Positions 36,798 through 49,324 are shown, numbered from the stretch's first letter. The stretch is 64,000 nt of DNA from Pteria penguin (GCA_035048485.1 CM068590.1:7756329-7820328); one strand, 5' to 3'. Numbers and translations are program-made. The notes: generated from the letters alone by a model not told the origin.

Positions 36798-37736
36798 TCA
36801 TTCATCAACACATTTCTACAGAGATATGGTCCACACTTATGGCAATCTCTCCTACGTGTCGAAACACTCTCCCTCCTTTTTCAGAGACACGAGATCACTG
36901 AAGGGTACTTATCTTGCTTTCGATTGTCATATTAATGAAATTGCTCAGTGCCAGACCATTACTTGTGTTTTGTCCTCAGTACTCGGTATGAATATTGACC
37001 ATTTAGCAAACTCCGGAATTGGAAGTATATTGTACAAATTTAGTTTTAGAAGCATATGAAAGGCAAAACATCTTTGGGATTCGAACCCGGGACCTCTCCA
37101 TCACGAGACAGACTGACAGACTGAGCTACGCCGCTTGATTCACTGTAGTTTATAAAGTAGCTACTATATGTCGTGTGTGAGACATTCCGTAAAATAACAG
37201 AGAAACTTAGCAGATCTAAGTCCATTATCACGTGATGCTGACTTAATACATTGCAAGGGTCGTATTGTGATTTTACATCCTTTACAACCAGAAAGAAAAC
37301 ATTTCCTTTCTCCCAGGATTCTCCCCACACGAAAGCTTGTGTGATTTTCAATAAATCACACATTAAAGCAAAGTTTTTGTACTTTAATCATTTCATGGCA
37401 AACGCTGCTGCCTAATTGGTCCTTGATTTAACTGTGAATTTCAATTACGATTAAGCTATCTTCAAGTTGTAACATCTGGTAATATTTACCAGTGTTGTCT
37501 GGTGAAGGAATACCGCTGTTTACCTGTTTGATATCACCGTATTTCTATTATCGGTGATCTAACGCGTTTAATTGAAATGTATGTATTGCGAGTTACCTAA
37601 TGATTTCAGTGTGCAGCTGTGAATGTTCACTCTTCTATTTATTTTAAAAATGATTTTTGTTTTCTTGTTTGCAATCTACACCATATAATCAATGAAGAGG
37701 TTTGCGATGATTATAGCGTATCAGAATTTATACTTG
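36798..37736. other. Intronic, tRNA-like fragment only
   Basis: No gene was recognised. The tRNA-like fragment at 37062-37137 is listed separately. Confidence 0.4.
37062..37137 (-). repeat. tRNA-like fragment, probable SINE head
   Basis: On the - strand, GGCGTAGCTCAGTCTGTCAG resembles an A box and GTCCCGGGTTCGAATCCC is a good B box. The stem between them does not fold into a proper anticodon arm and no matching acceptor stem is visible. A degenerate tRNA or SINE head fits better than a working tRNA gene. Confidence 0.55.
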
Positions 37737-38180
37737 TTTACTCATGTATCATTCAGGTCTTTGTGGACTCGTGTATCATTCAGGTCCTTGTTGACACGTG
37801 TATCATTTCAGGCCTTGTTGTCTCATTTTTCGTTTAAGGTCTCGTCGACTCGTTTATCATCTAAGTTCTTATTGACTTGTATTTCATTTATAAGTCTTTG
37901 CTGCATAGGCTGTCTTTTAAGCCCTTGTTGACTCGTGTATCATTTACATATAGGTCCTTATTGACTCGCGTATCAATTAGGTTCTTATTGACTCGTGTAT
38001 CATTTAGGTACTTATTGACTCGTGTATCATTTAAGTCCTTGCTGACTCGGCTATCTTTTAAGTTCTTGTTGATTCGTGTATTACTTCAGGCCTTGTCTTA
38101 TTATCGTGTAAGGACTTGTTCGTGCGTGTACCATTTAAGGTCGTGGTGCTTTAGGTATTATTGTTGACTTGTGTGTCATG
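37737..38180. repeat. Minisatellite of about 27 bp
   Basis: About 15 units with TTGACTCGTGTATCATTTA and AGGTCCTTG. Units vary in length by a few bases. Confidence 0.85.
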
Positions 38181-38325
38181 GAGTCCTTTGTTTTACACAT
38201 GTAGAATAATTTTTTCATATCTGTCGCTACGACCTCTTTAAAATGCATAACTTTGGCGGGATAGGAGGACGTTTTCTTTATTTATTTTCATAGAAAATGA
38301 CGAATGCATTATTTTTTAAACTGAG

Positions 38326-41300
38326 TGGATATGATAGGGTTGCTGTGACTCAGTGGATAGCATGGGGTAGCTGACAGTGCTACTATGGAATGTGACAGTG
38401 GATATGATGGGGTTGCTGTGACTCAGTGGATACAATGGGGTAGCTGACAGTGCTACTATGGAGTGTGACTGAGTGGATATGATGGGGTTGCTGTGACTCC
38501 GTGGATACAATGGGGAAGCTGACATTGTTACTATGGAATGTGACTGAGTGGATATGATGGGGTAGCTGACAGTGCTACTATGAATTGTGACTGAGTGGAT
38601 ATGATGGGGTTGCTGACATTGTTACTATGGATTGTGACTGAGTGGATATGATGGGGTTGCTGACAGTGCTACTATGTAGTGTGACTGAGTGGATATGATG
38701 GGGTTGCTGTGACACCGTGGATACAATGGGGTAGCTGACATTGTTACTATGGAATGTGACTGAGTAGATATGATGAGGTAGCTGACAGTGCTACTATGGA
38801 ATGTGACTGAGTGGATATGATGGGGTAGCTGACAGTGCTACTATGGAATGTGACTGAGTGGATATGATGGGGTTGTTGTGACTCCGTGGATACAATGGGG
38901 TAGCTGACATTGTTACTATAGATTGTGATTGAGTGGATATGATGGGGTAGCTGACATTGTTACTATGGAATGTGACTGAGTGGATATGATAGGGTAGCTG
39001 ACAGTGCTACTATGGAATGTGACTGAGTAGATATGATGGGGTAGCTGACAGTGCTACTATGGAGTGTGACTGAGTGGATATGATGGGGTTGTTGTGACTG
39101 AGTGGATACAATGGGGTAGCTGACATTGTTACTATGGATTGTGACTGAGTGGATATGGTGGGGTAGCTGACAGTGCTACTATGGAGTGTGACTGAGTGGA
39201 TATGATGGGGTAGCTGACAGTGCTACTATGGAGTGTGACTGAGTGGATATGATGGGCTACGATGACTCCGTGGATAGAATGGGGTAGCTGACATTGTTAC
39301 TATGGAATGTGACTGAGTGGATACGATGGGGTTGCTGACAGTGCTAGTATGGAATGTGACTGAGTGGATATGATGTGGTAGCTGACAGTGCTACTATGGA
39401 ATGTGACTGAGTGGATATGATGGGGTAGCTGACAGTGCTACTATGGAGTGTGACTGAGTGGATATGATGGGGTTGCTGTGACTCTGTGGATACAATGGGT
39501 AGCTGACGTTGTTACTATGGATTGTGACTGAGTGGATATCATGGGGTTGCTGTAACTCCGTGGATACAATAGGGTAGCTGACATTGTTACTATGGAATGT
39601 GACTGAGTGGATATGATGGGGTAGCTGACAGTGCTACTATGGAGCGTGACTGAGTGGATATGATGGGTTAGCTGACAGTGCTACTATGGAATGTGACTGA
39701 GTGGATATGATGGGATAGCTGACAGTGCTACTATGGAGTGTGACTGAGTGGATATGATGGGGTTGTTGTGACTCTGTGGATACAATGGGTAGCTGACGTT
39801 GTTACTATGGAATGAGACTGAGTGGATATGATGGGGTAGCTGACAGTGCTACTATGGAGTGTGACTGAGTGGATATGATGGGGTTGTTGTGACTCCGTGG
39901 ATAAAAATGGGGTAGCTGACATTGCTACTATGAATTGTGACTGAGTGGATATGATGGGGTTGCTGACATTGTTACTATGGATTGTGACTGATTGGATATG
40001 ATGGGGTTGCTGACAGTGCTACTATGGAATGTGACTGAGTGGATATGATGGGGTAGCTGACAGTGCTACTATGGAGTGTGACTGAGTAGATATGATGGGG
40101 TTGCTGACATTGTTACTATGGATTGTGACTGATTGGATATGATGGGGTTGCTGACAGTGCTATTATGGAATGTGACTGAGTGGATATGATGGGGTTGTTG
40201 TGACTCCGTGGATACATTGGGGTAGCTGACATTGTTACTATGGAATGTGACTGAGTGGATATGATGGGGTTGCTGACAGTGCTACTATGGAATGTGACTG
40301 AGTGGATATGATGGGGTAACTGACAGTGCTACTATGGAGTGTGACTGAGTGGATATGATGGGGTTGCTGTGACTCTGTGAATACATTGGGTAGCTAGCTG
40401 ACGTTGTTACAATGGATTGTGACTGAGTGGATATGATGGGGTTGCTGTAACTCCGTGGATACAATGGGGTAGCTGACATTGTTACTATGGAATGTGACTG
40501 AGTGGATATGATGGGGTAGCTGACAGTGCTACTATGGAGTGTGACTGAGTGGATATGATGGGGTTGCTGTGACTCCGTGGATACAATTGGGTAGCTGACA
40601 TTGTTACTATGGAATGTGACTGAGTGGATACGATGGGGTTGCTGACAGTGCTACTATGGAATGTGACTGAGTAGATATAATGGGTTAGCTGACAGTGCTA
40701 CTATGGAATGTGACTGAGTGGATATGATGGGGTAGCTGACAGTGCTACTATGGAGTGTGACTGAGTGGATATGATGGGGTTGCTGTGACTCTGTGGATAC
40801 ATTGGGGTAGCTGACGTTGTTACTATGGATTGTGACTGAGTGGATATGATGGGGTTGCTGTGACTCCGTGGATACAATGGGGTAGCTGACATTGCTACTA
40901 TGAATTGTGACTGAGTGGATATGATGGGGTTGCTGACATTGTTACTATGGATTGTGACTGATTGGATATGATGGGGTTGCTGACAGTGCTACTATGGAAT
41001 GTGACTGAGTGGATATGATGGGGTTGTTGTGACTCCGTGGATACATTGGGGTAGCTGACATTGTTACTATGGAATGTGACTGAGTGGATATGATGGGGTA
41101 GCTGACAGTGCTACTATGGAATGTGACTGAGTGGATATGATGGGGTAGCTGACAGTGCTACTATGGAGTGTGACTGATTGGATATGATGGGGTTGCTGAC
41201 AGTGCTACTATGGAATGTGACTGAGTGGATATGATGGGGTTGTTGTGACTCCGTGGATACATTGGGGTAGCTGACATTGTTACTATGGAATGTGACTGAG

Positions 41301-41825
41301 TGGATATGATGGGGTAGCTGACAGTGCTACTATGGAATGTGACTGAGTGGATATGATGGGGTAGCTGACAGTGCTACTATGGAGTGTGACTGAGTGGATA
41401 TGATGGGGTTGTTGTGACTCCGTGGATACAATGGGTAGCTGACATTGTTACTATGGATTGTGACTGAGTGGATATGGTGGGGTTGCTGACAGTGCTAGTA
41501 TGGAATGTGACTGAGTGGATATGATGGGGTAGCTGACAGTGCTACTGTGGAATGTGACTGAGTGGATATGATGGGGTAGCTGACAGTGCTACTATGGAGT
41601 GTGACTGAGTGGATATGATGGGGTTGTTGTGACTCCGTGGATACAATGGGTAGCTGACATTGATACTATGGAATGTGACTGAGTGGATACGATGGGATTG
41701 CTCACAATGGTGCTATGGAGTGTGATAGAATCGATATGATAGGGTTGCTGACAGTGCTACCAGGAGTGTAACTGAGTGGATATGATAAGGTTGCTGAGAA
41801 TGCTAGTGTAGAGTTAGACTGTTGT
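38326..41825. repeat. 3.5-kb minisatellite with 47- and 28-bp unit types
   Basis: The 47-bp unit reads GTGACTGAGTGGATATGATG, GGGTAGCTGACAGTGCTACT and ATGGAAT. A 28-bp unit, GTGACTCCGTGGATACAATG plus GGGTAGCT or GGGTTGCT, lacks the 19-bp GACAGTGCTACTATGGAAT block. The two types are mixed into higher-order blocks that repeat across the array. This is the longest array in the window. Confidence 0.95.
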
Positions 41826-41967
41826 GCCACTTAAGTTTCATCAAATCACTATGAATGACATCACTACTCTGTAGTATCTGTTATATTTTTAAGTCACTCC
41901 CAATAGATAAAACATTTACACTACATGATAGCTTGCTATTAAACTTATGTAATTAGAGATTCTTAAT

Positions 41968-43712
41968 GTCTGGCGTTCCTACATAGTGTTAATGTGTGGC
42001 GTTCTTACAGAGTGTTAATGTGTGGCGTTCTTACAGAGTGTTAATGTGTGGCGTTCCAACAGAGTGTTAATGTGTGGCGTTCCTACAGAGTATTAATGTA
42101 TGGCGTTCCTACAGAGTGTTAATGTCTGGCGTTCCTACAGAGTGTTAATGTGTGGCGTTCCTACAGTGTTAATGGATGGCGCTCCTACAGTGTTAATGTC
42201 TGGCGTTCCTACAGTGTTAATGTCTGGCGTTCATACAGAGTGTTAATGTGTGGCGTTCCTACAGTGTTAATGTATGGCGTTCCTACAGAGTGTTAATGTG
42301 TGGCGTTCCTACAGTGTTAATGTATGGCGTTCCTACAGAGTGTTAATGTGTGGCGTTCCTACAGTGTTAATGTCTGGCGTTTCTACAGTGTTAATGTGTG
42401 GCGTTCTTACAGAGTGTTAATGTGTGGCGTTCCTACAGTGTTAATGTATGGCGTTCCTACAGAGTGTTAATGTGTGGCGTTCCTACAGTGTTAATATATG
42501 GCGTTCTTACAGAGTGTTAATGTGTGGCGTTCCTACAGTGTTAACGTCTGGCGTTTCTACAGAGTGTTAATGTGTGGCGTTCCTACAGAGTGTTAATGTG
42601 TGGCGTTCCTACAGTGTTAATGTGTGGCGTTCCTACAGTGTTAATGTGTGGCGTTCCTACAGTGTTAATATGTGGCGTTCCTACAGTGTTAACGTGTGGT
42701 GTTCCTACAGTGTGTTAATGTGTGGCGTTCCTACAGTGTGTTAATGTGTGGCCTTCCTACAGATGTTAACGTGTGGCCTTCCTACAGAGTGTTAATGTGT
42801 GGCCTTCCTACAGTGTTAATGTCTGGCGTTCCTATAGTGTTAATGTGTGACGTTCCTACAGAGTGTAAATGTGTGACGTTCCCACAGAGTGTTAATGTGT
42901 AGCCTTCCTACAGAGTGTTAATGTGTGGCGTTCCTACAGTGTTAATGTGTGGCCTTCCTACTGTTGTTAATTTGTGGCTTTCCTACAGTGTTAATGTGTG
43001 GCCTTCCCACAGAGTGTTAATGTTTGGCGTTCCTACAGTGTTAATGTGTGGCCTTCCTACAGAGTGTTAATGTGTGGCATTCCTACAGAGTGTTAATGTG
43101 TGGTGTTCCTACAGTGTTAATGTGTGGCCTTCCTACAGAGTGTTAATGTGTGGCCTTCCCACAGAGTGTTAATGTTTGGCGTTCCTACAGTGTTAATGTG
43201 TGGCCTTCCTACAGAGTGTTAATGTGTGGCGTTCTTACAGAGTGTTAATGTCTGGCGTTCCTACAGAGTGTTAATATCTGGCGTTCCTACAGAGTGTTAA
43301 TGTCTGGCGTTCCTACAGAGTGTTAATGTCTGGCCTTCCTACAGAGTGTTAATGTGTGGCGGTCCTACTGAGTGTTAATGTCTGGCGTTCCTACTGAGTT
43401 TTAATGTCTGGCGTTCCTACAGGGTGTTAATGTGTGGCGTTCCTACAGAGTGTTAATGTGTGGCGTTCCTACAGTGTTAATGTGTGGCGTTTTTACAGAG
43501 TGTTAATGTATGGTGTTCCTACAGAGTGTTAATGTGTGGTGTTCCTACAGAGTGTTAATGTGTGGCGCTCCTACAGAGTGTTAATGTGTGGCCTTCCTAC
43601 AGAGTGTTAATGTGTGGCCTTCCTACAGTGTTAATGTGTGGCGTTCCTACAATGTTAATGTCTGGCATTTTTACAGAGTGTTAATGTGTGGCATTCATAC
43701 AGAGCGTACAAA
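41968..43712. repeat. 24/26-bp minisatellite, about 70 units
   Basis: The unit is TGTTAATGTGTGGCGTTCC plus TACAG (24 bp) or TACAGAG (26 bp). The two lengths are interspersed. GTCTGGCG, GTATGGCG and GTGTGGCC variants cluster locally, the last mainly after 42750. Confidence 0.95.
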
Positions 43713-43776
43713 CACGATTCACATATTCCTTACTGGAATACATAATCACAGAATTTAATTCCATCAAATGTAAATG

Positions 43777-44390
43777 GGTGTCAGCATTTCAGTGACAACA
43801 TAGACTTGAAGGGTCTGTGCGTGTCAGCATTCCAATGTCAACATATATTTGAAGGGTCTTTGCGTGTCAGCATTTCAGTGACAACATATACTTGAAGAGG
43901 TCTGTGCGTGTCAGCATTTTAGTGTCAACATATACTTGAAGGGTCTGTGTGTGTCAGCATTTCAATGTCAACATATACTTGAAGGGTCTGTGCGTGTTAG
44001 CATTTCAGTGACAACATATACTTGAAGGGTCTGTGCGTGTCAGCATTTCAATGTCAACATATACTTGAAGGGTCTGTGCATGTCAGCATTTCAGTGACAA
44101 CATATACTTGAAGGGTCTGTGCGTGTCAGCATTTTAATGTCAAAATATACTAGAAGGGTCTGTGCGTGTCAGCATTTCAGTGACAACATATACTTGAAGG
44201 TTCTGTGCGTGTCAGTACACACATTTATCAGTGATAACATATAATTGAGGGGTCTGGGCGTGTCAGTATATCATTGACAACATATACTTGAAGGGTCTGG
44301 GTATGTCAGTATATCACTGGCAACATACTTAAAGGACCTTGGCGTGTCAGCATATCAGTGACAACATATATTTGAGAGTGTTCGAGTCTC
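43777..44390. repeat. 43-bp minisatellite, about 14 units
   Basis: Units carry ACTTGAAGGGTCTGTGCGTG, TCAGCATTTCAGTGACAAC and ATAT. CAATGTCAAC is a frequent variant of CAGTGACAAC. Confidence 0.93.
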
Positions 44391-44482
44391 CCGAAAGTCT
44401 GGACATGGCTCATATTGTCTTTATTGTCTGAACACAGCATACGTTAGTGTACATGAGTAGGTCTGTATTGCTTCAAAGGTCG

Positions 44483-44671
44483 CAGTGGCGGATCCAGAAT
44501 TTTGGAAAAGAAGGGAGAGGGACACATAGTAAAGGCAAGTATTAGTAAAAATGTTCAGCCATTTTGGGGTGCCAGATTTGGAGTTTTAGCCATATTATTT
44601 GAGTGTTTTCAACCTTGTAATCTATACATGCCATGACATGAAAAAGTGGACCCCCACTAAATCCGTCACTG
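44483..44671. mobile_element. hAT-like MITE, CAGTGGCGGATCC ends
   Basis: The left end is CAGTGGCGGATCCAGAATTT and the right end CTAAATCCGTCACTG, giving an imperfect inverted repeat of about 16 bp with CAG/CTG tips. The interior is short and non-coding. The expected 8-bp target duplication is not visible. Confidence 0.7.
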
Positions 44672-45422
44672 GGTTGCAGCATACTTCAAGAGTGTTGGTA
44701 TAGTCCAGTGCAAGCTCAGCAAGGATACTGGCAGTTTCACCACCTACTTCAGGGGTCTAAAGAGGATTGGTATTGCTTCAAGGGTCAAAATTTGCCTCAG
44801 GGATCTAGAAAAGTTTCTGTTGTGTTGAATACATCCAGAGGTACACATTTACTACGGTTTGTAAAGTCTCAAAATAAATTTTGAAAAGGGTGCGAGTCAG
44901 AGGTAGACCATTAGCCAAACGTGCCAGTTTCGGGATGAGAGAAACTGGCATCGCCACGATTACCGGAAGTGAAAGCTCACCAACATATGTAGCATATCCC
45001 GACAATTATTGCAATAAAGTCGTAAAACCTATCATATAAAATCTCAAAAGCTTGTGTATACATTCTCGGATTATAGCGAAGATACCTGATTTCGTTCTTC
45101 TAGCTGTAGTACTCCGGGCAATTTACATATCACATGCATTCCCAGAGCATGTTACATGTCACCACTTATATAGCAGTGGGAAATCTCATTTTCATCTAAA
45201 ACCTCTGCATCTTTTACATAACAGTGAATTGCTTTACATGAAAGAACTCGATCTGTACCCCTTTGCCTAAACCCTGCCGTAAATGTTTGACATTACATAC
45301 AGGACGAGGATCTCACAGACTTGGTGGGATTTGCCCATGATTTTGAATTACTGTTGACTCTATGTATTTCATTTAAAAACACTCGATTTTTACGTGCATC
45401 ACGTTTTGCAGTATATATTTGA
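44672..45422. other. Intronic, nothing recognised
   Basis: Short open frames at 44805-45005 (-) and 45052-45270 (+) have no recognisable motif. Confidence 0.4.
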
Positions 45423-45596
45423 TTTGGTTGGTTGGTTGATTGGTGTTTTACGTCGCTTTCAACAATATTTCAGTTATATCGCGACATGGAAGCAGGAGGT
45501 TACCAACCTCTTAAACATAGTGGCGCAACCCGGGAATCGAACCCGGATCGTCGGCGCCGCAAGCCAAGCGCTTAACCACTACACCACGCCTGCCCC
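45423..45596 (-). mobile_element. tRNA-derived SINE, CAAC-tailed, with 14-bp target duplication
   Basis: CAGTATATATTTGA is duplicated at 45409-45422 and 45597-45610. On the - strand the head reads GGCAGGCGTGGTGTAGTGG and GGCGCCGACGATCCGGGTTC, and the body contains GAAAGCGACGTAAAACACC. The tail is (CAAC)n. Confidence 0.92.
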
Positions 45597-45710
45597 CAGT
45601 ATATATTTGAACCTACAATAAAAATAATAAAGTTTAACAGACATGACCACCCCATTCCCTCGCCCTCCTAATACATTTATGTCATTTGACGTATTTGTTT
45701 CAATGCTTTG

Positions 45711-45787
45711 ACACCTTCCAGGTGTTTGGTCCGTTATGACACCTTTCAGGTGTTTAGTCCGTAATGACACCTTACAGGTGTTTTGCA
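45711..45787. repeat. 28-bp tandem repeat, three units
   Basis: Three units of GACACCTTNCAGGTGTTT and GGTCCGTAAT. ACACCTTNCAGGTGT is itself a small palindrome. Confidence 0.88.
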
Positions 45788-46970
45788 TAATTCCACGCAA
45801 CATTCTCCTAACAGAACAGAGTATAAGATTTCTACTCACCTAGAAAAAAATATTGTCTGTAATTTTACAAGTCCTTCGGTATAGCGTGTATTCCAATAGT
45901 CCTCTTTTTTCAATTGTTTATCTGTATAACACTTTCTTAGCACCTTCGACTAGCTAACGTCCAAAAAGTTGGGGTTACAAATGGGATATATAAGTTGTAC
46001 CATTTGCAAAACAGGTTAAAGCACTGCTTAAATATGCCGGTGCGTATTTTGTTAAAGAATAGCGGGACGGAAAGTTTCTTAAGTAACGATACGTAATGAT
46101 GAGATACGATTGTACAAGCGTATAATTCTTGTGTTTGTTTTCCCCATCGGGATCCTCTCCATCACCTTAAGCGAAGAATGTTTGTGTATCTCGCTATGAT
46201 ATGCATTTCTCTCTGCAATGATAACAGCTGCTGCATGTATTGTAGCGTGGGGCCTACCATGGGAGACTCCCGCAGCTGTCGCTCGCTTCATCTTAAGGCT
46301 ACGAAAAGGGAACTGCACAAGGTGTTGCCAGTCTTTAGACCTTTGTCTTTCCTATACAAACATCACACTTTATTTCATTGTAATCTGCTTATGATGCAAT
46401 AGGCAAATGACATTGATTATCAAGGACACTATAAAGGACACTATGAGGATGATTTAGGAGAATTCAATGTTCAAGTCATCTAGATTCCATTCGAACACTC
46501 GCTGACATCCAAATAGTCCCCGTGGTTCTCACTTAACCTTTTATCACTTTCGTTAATTATGGTACCAGTAGTGATTTATTATTGTCGCCTTTGTCTAATG
46601 CTAGAAATAGCTGTCGAAAAACTCTGAACGGCTTATTGGTTACCAATTGCAAGTAATTTGTCTGACTTTCGTTGTTTATGAATGCTAACAAAGGTGAACA
46701 AATTTTTTGTTGTTGTTGTTGTTGTTGTTCTATCTTGACTTCTAGATTTTTGGGGTTGGGTTTTTTTTTTTTTTGGGGGGGGGGGTTATTGTTTTTTTTT
46801 TTCTTTTCTTTTCTCAAAAAATCGATATTAAATAAATGACAGCTTGGACACTAAATGTAAGCTCTACCGTTCAGTACATTTAAGAAAAAAGTAGGCTCAT
46901 TGATTTGAACAGTACTAAAACATTTAGAAATTAACTAAGATAATTTCTTCATAGTTATTTACATCATTCA
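45788..46970. other. Intronic, T- and G-rich tracts
   Basis: A (TTG)n tract, a T-run, a G-run and a second T-run follow one another at about 46703-46806. No gene was recognised. Confidence 0.45.
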
Positions 46971-47148
46971 GTTAGGGGCAGGCGTGGTGTAGTGGTTAAG
47001 CGCTTGGCTTGCGGCGCCGACGATCCGGGTTCGATTCCCGGGTTGCGCCATTATGTTTAAGAGGTTGGTAACCTCCTGCTTCCATGTCGTGATATAACTG
47101 AAATATTGTTGAAAGCGACGTAAAACACCAATCAACCAACCAACCAAC
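46971..47148 (+). mobile_element. tRNA-derived SINE, CAAC-tailed, with 11-bp target duplication
   Basis: TACATCATTCA is duplicated at 46960-46970 and 47149-47159. The head is GGCAGGCGTGGTGTAGTGG with B-box-like GGGTTCGATTCCC. The body has AAGAGGTTGGTAACCTCCTG and GAAAGCGACGTAAAACACC, and the tail is (CAAC)n. It is nearly identical to the reversed copy at 45423. Confidence 0.93.
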
Positions 47149-47159
47149 TACATCATTCA

Positions 47160-47916
47160 ATTCATCTTGCGAGAGGGAATGGTGGGGATTGATACAACAG
47201 TATTATCAGTCGATGCAGTTGGATGTATATGTTTATCAAAAATATAGTTAAGAAGTACCACAAAAATTGAAATTTTGGGTTCAGAACATGAAATTGATAA
47301 CTGCAGATTTCCCATTTATTTCAAGTGCTCTACTGTTACCTCATTTTAGACTTAATATATAAGTATATGTAAATTATAATAAAAAATTTACGTAGTCTCT
47401 TATCTGAAACAAAAATAACTTAAGTGCACATAAATTAAATAAAGAGAGGGTGTATAATATTATTTCCAGAGAAAATAGATTGTGTAACTGTTGTAACATA
47501 AAGTTGATTGAAAGTGAGTACGATTTTTATTGGTGTGTCCTGTATACACTGATATCAGGAAAAAGTTTTTATCAAAACAGTATTGTCATTGGCCTAAATT
47601 TCATAAACTAGAATCTGTATTGATTGTGTCAGTCAGCTTAAAACAACTTCGACTTTCTCATTTTATTGAAATCGCTCTTAAACATATTACAACAGCCTCA
47701 CTGAGTATTTCTTCGTGTTTTTGTTAGCCCCTTGCCAGTATCCTGATCTGTATTTTCTCCCTTTTTGTACTATGAATAGAAACACGTAGAATTTTTTTGC
47801 CACATTAAATGCAGTTCAGTTCAGTTCGATAAGACAATAACAAATCACACTCAGTTCAAATTAGCCTGAAGATGGCAGGTTTGAGGTATCATTGAAGACA
47901 TCATCAGAGGATAATT
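47160..47916. other. Intronic, nothing recognised
   Basis: AT-rich, with no gene or repeat array seen. Confidence 0.4.
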
Positions 47917-48074
47917 CAGTGGCGGATTTAGAGTGGGGCCCCGGGACCCGGACCCCCCCCTTTTTTTGGCCACATATTTACTTGTAAAAATCCAAATGTT
48001 GCACCAGTTGCTGAGTAGTTCGGCAAATAAACATGCGCCCATCCCCCTTTTCGGAAATCCTGGATCTGCCACTG
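47917..48074. mobile_element. hAT-like MITE, CAGTGGCGGATTT ends
   Basis: The left end CAGTGGCGGATTTAGA is matched by TCCTGGATCTGCCACTG at the right end. The flanks AGAGGATAATT and AATTATCCTCT are also inverted, so the true termini may lie up to 12 bp further out. Related to 44483-44671. Confidence 0.72.
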
Positions 48075-48419
48075 TAATTATCCTCTAGCTACGACCAATT
48101 TATAAATGGTTAATTGCTCCTCATTTATCATATTTCGTTTTGTAGTGTACTTACGTTTAGTGCAGATATTACGTTAATCTGCAACGTATACTTGCTCAAG
48201 TCTCTATGTTATGTTTTCATTAATAATTATTCGCTATTCTGTGCTCCCTACAATTTAAAGAATGCGGTATGACAAAGAGCAGAGTTTCATATAAGGGACC
48301 TTATGACTAAATATATTCTAAACATAGAGACTTGAGCAAGTCTATAAGGCACGGCGCCAGTACATACTTTTATGGAGAACATTGTTGGAAAACTGGGAGC
48401 ACGGATTATTGGTGGTGTT
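48075..48419. other. Intronic, nothing recognised
   Basis: ACTTGCTCAAGTCTCTATGT near 48190 recurs in inverted form near 48318-48336 (ACATAGAGACTTGAGCAAGT), an inverted repeat of 20 bp with a spacer of about 120 bp, possibly another MITE. Confidence 0.5.
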
Positions 48420-49178
48420 GATAGCAACAGGTAGGGGGTGAATGTGGTAATAGGGGATGGACGAAGTGTTCCTAGAGTGTATATAGGGGTTGAATGTGGT
48501 AATAGGGGGTGGACGAAGTGTTCCTAGAGTGTATAGCAACAGGTAGGGGGTGAATGTGGTAATAGGGGGTAGACGAAGTGTTCCTAGAGTGTATAGCAAT
48601 AGGTAGGGGTGAATGTGGTAATAGGGGGTGGACGAAGTGTTCCTAGAGTGTATAGCAACAGGTAAGGGGTGAATGTGGTAATAGGGGATGGACGAAGTGT
48701 TCCTAGAGTGTATAGCAACAGGTAGGGGGTGAATGTGGTAATAGGGGGTAGACGAAGTGTTCCTAGAGTGTATAGCAACAGGTAGGGGTGAATGTGGTAA
48801 TAGGGGGTGGACGAAGTGTTCCTAGAGTGTATAGCAACAGGTAAGGGGTGAATGTGGTAATAGGGGATGGACGAAGTGTTCCTAGAGTGTATAGCAACAG
48901 GTAGGGGGTGAATGTGGTAATAGGGGATGGACGAAGTGTTCCTAGAGTGTATAGCAACAGGTAGGGGGGAATGGGACGAAGTGTTCCTAGAGTGTATAGC
49001 AACAGGTAGGGGGTGAATGTGGTAATAGGGGATGGACGAAGTGTTCCTAGAGTGTATAGCAACAGGTAGGGGGTGAATGTGGTAATAGGGGATGGACGAA
49101 GTGTTCCTAGAGTGTATAGCAACAGGTAGGGGGTGAATGTGGTCATAGGGGATGGACGAAGTGTTCCTAGAGTGTATA
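48420..49178. repeat. 60-bp minisatellite, about 12 units
   Basis: Units carry GTATAGCAACAGGTAGGGGG, TGAATGTGGTAATAGGGG and ATGGACGAAGTGTTCCTAGAG. The unit at about 48961 is shortened. Since 60 is a multiple of three and some frames lack stops, long - strand open frames (48584-49309, 48763-49200) run through it; these are artefacts. The array ends 146 bp before an MTO1 exon. Confidence 0.95.
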
Positions 49179-49324
49179 CTAAAACGTTCTTGTTTCTCAA
49201 CTTTGATTTGTATACATAATATAAAGTGTGTGATTTGGTAGAGATACACGTATTTAGCTGGTAGATTGATCACAATGAAATCCATCTCAGCAGTATGATT
49301 CAATAACATTATTGTATTTTTCAG

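Larger units (their letters stand above)
1621..49324 (+). other. Giant MTO1 intron (47.7 kb) with a nested gene
   Basis: The exons on both sides join in phase 2 to give GPRNCPSLE, contiguous with the family sequence GPRYCPSIE, so no exon is missing between them. The intron has a GTGAGT donor and a TTTTTCAG acceptor. It holds an intronless GPCR gene on the opposite strand (13633-15075), most of the minisatellites of the window, SINEs and several MITEs. Alternative exons or other nested genes would have to be very small or lack recognisable homology. Confidence 0.9.

Noticed and set aside
48584..49309. 241-codon - strand frame with repeats of HSRNTSSIP
   Set aside because: Product of a 60-bp tandem array with stop-free phases.
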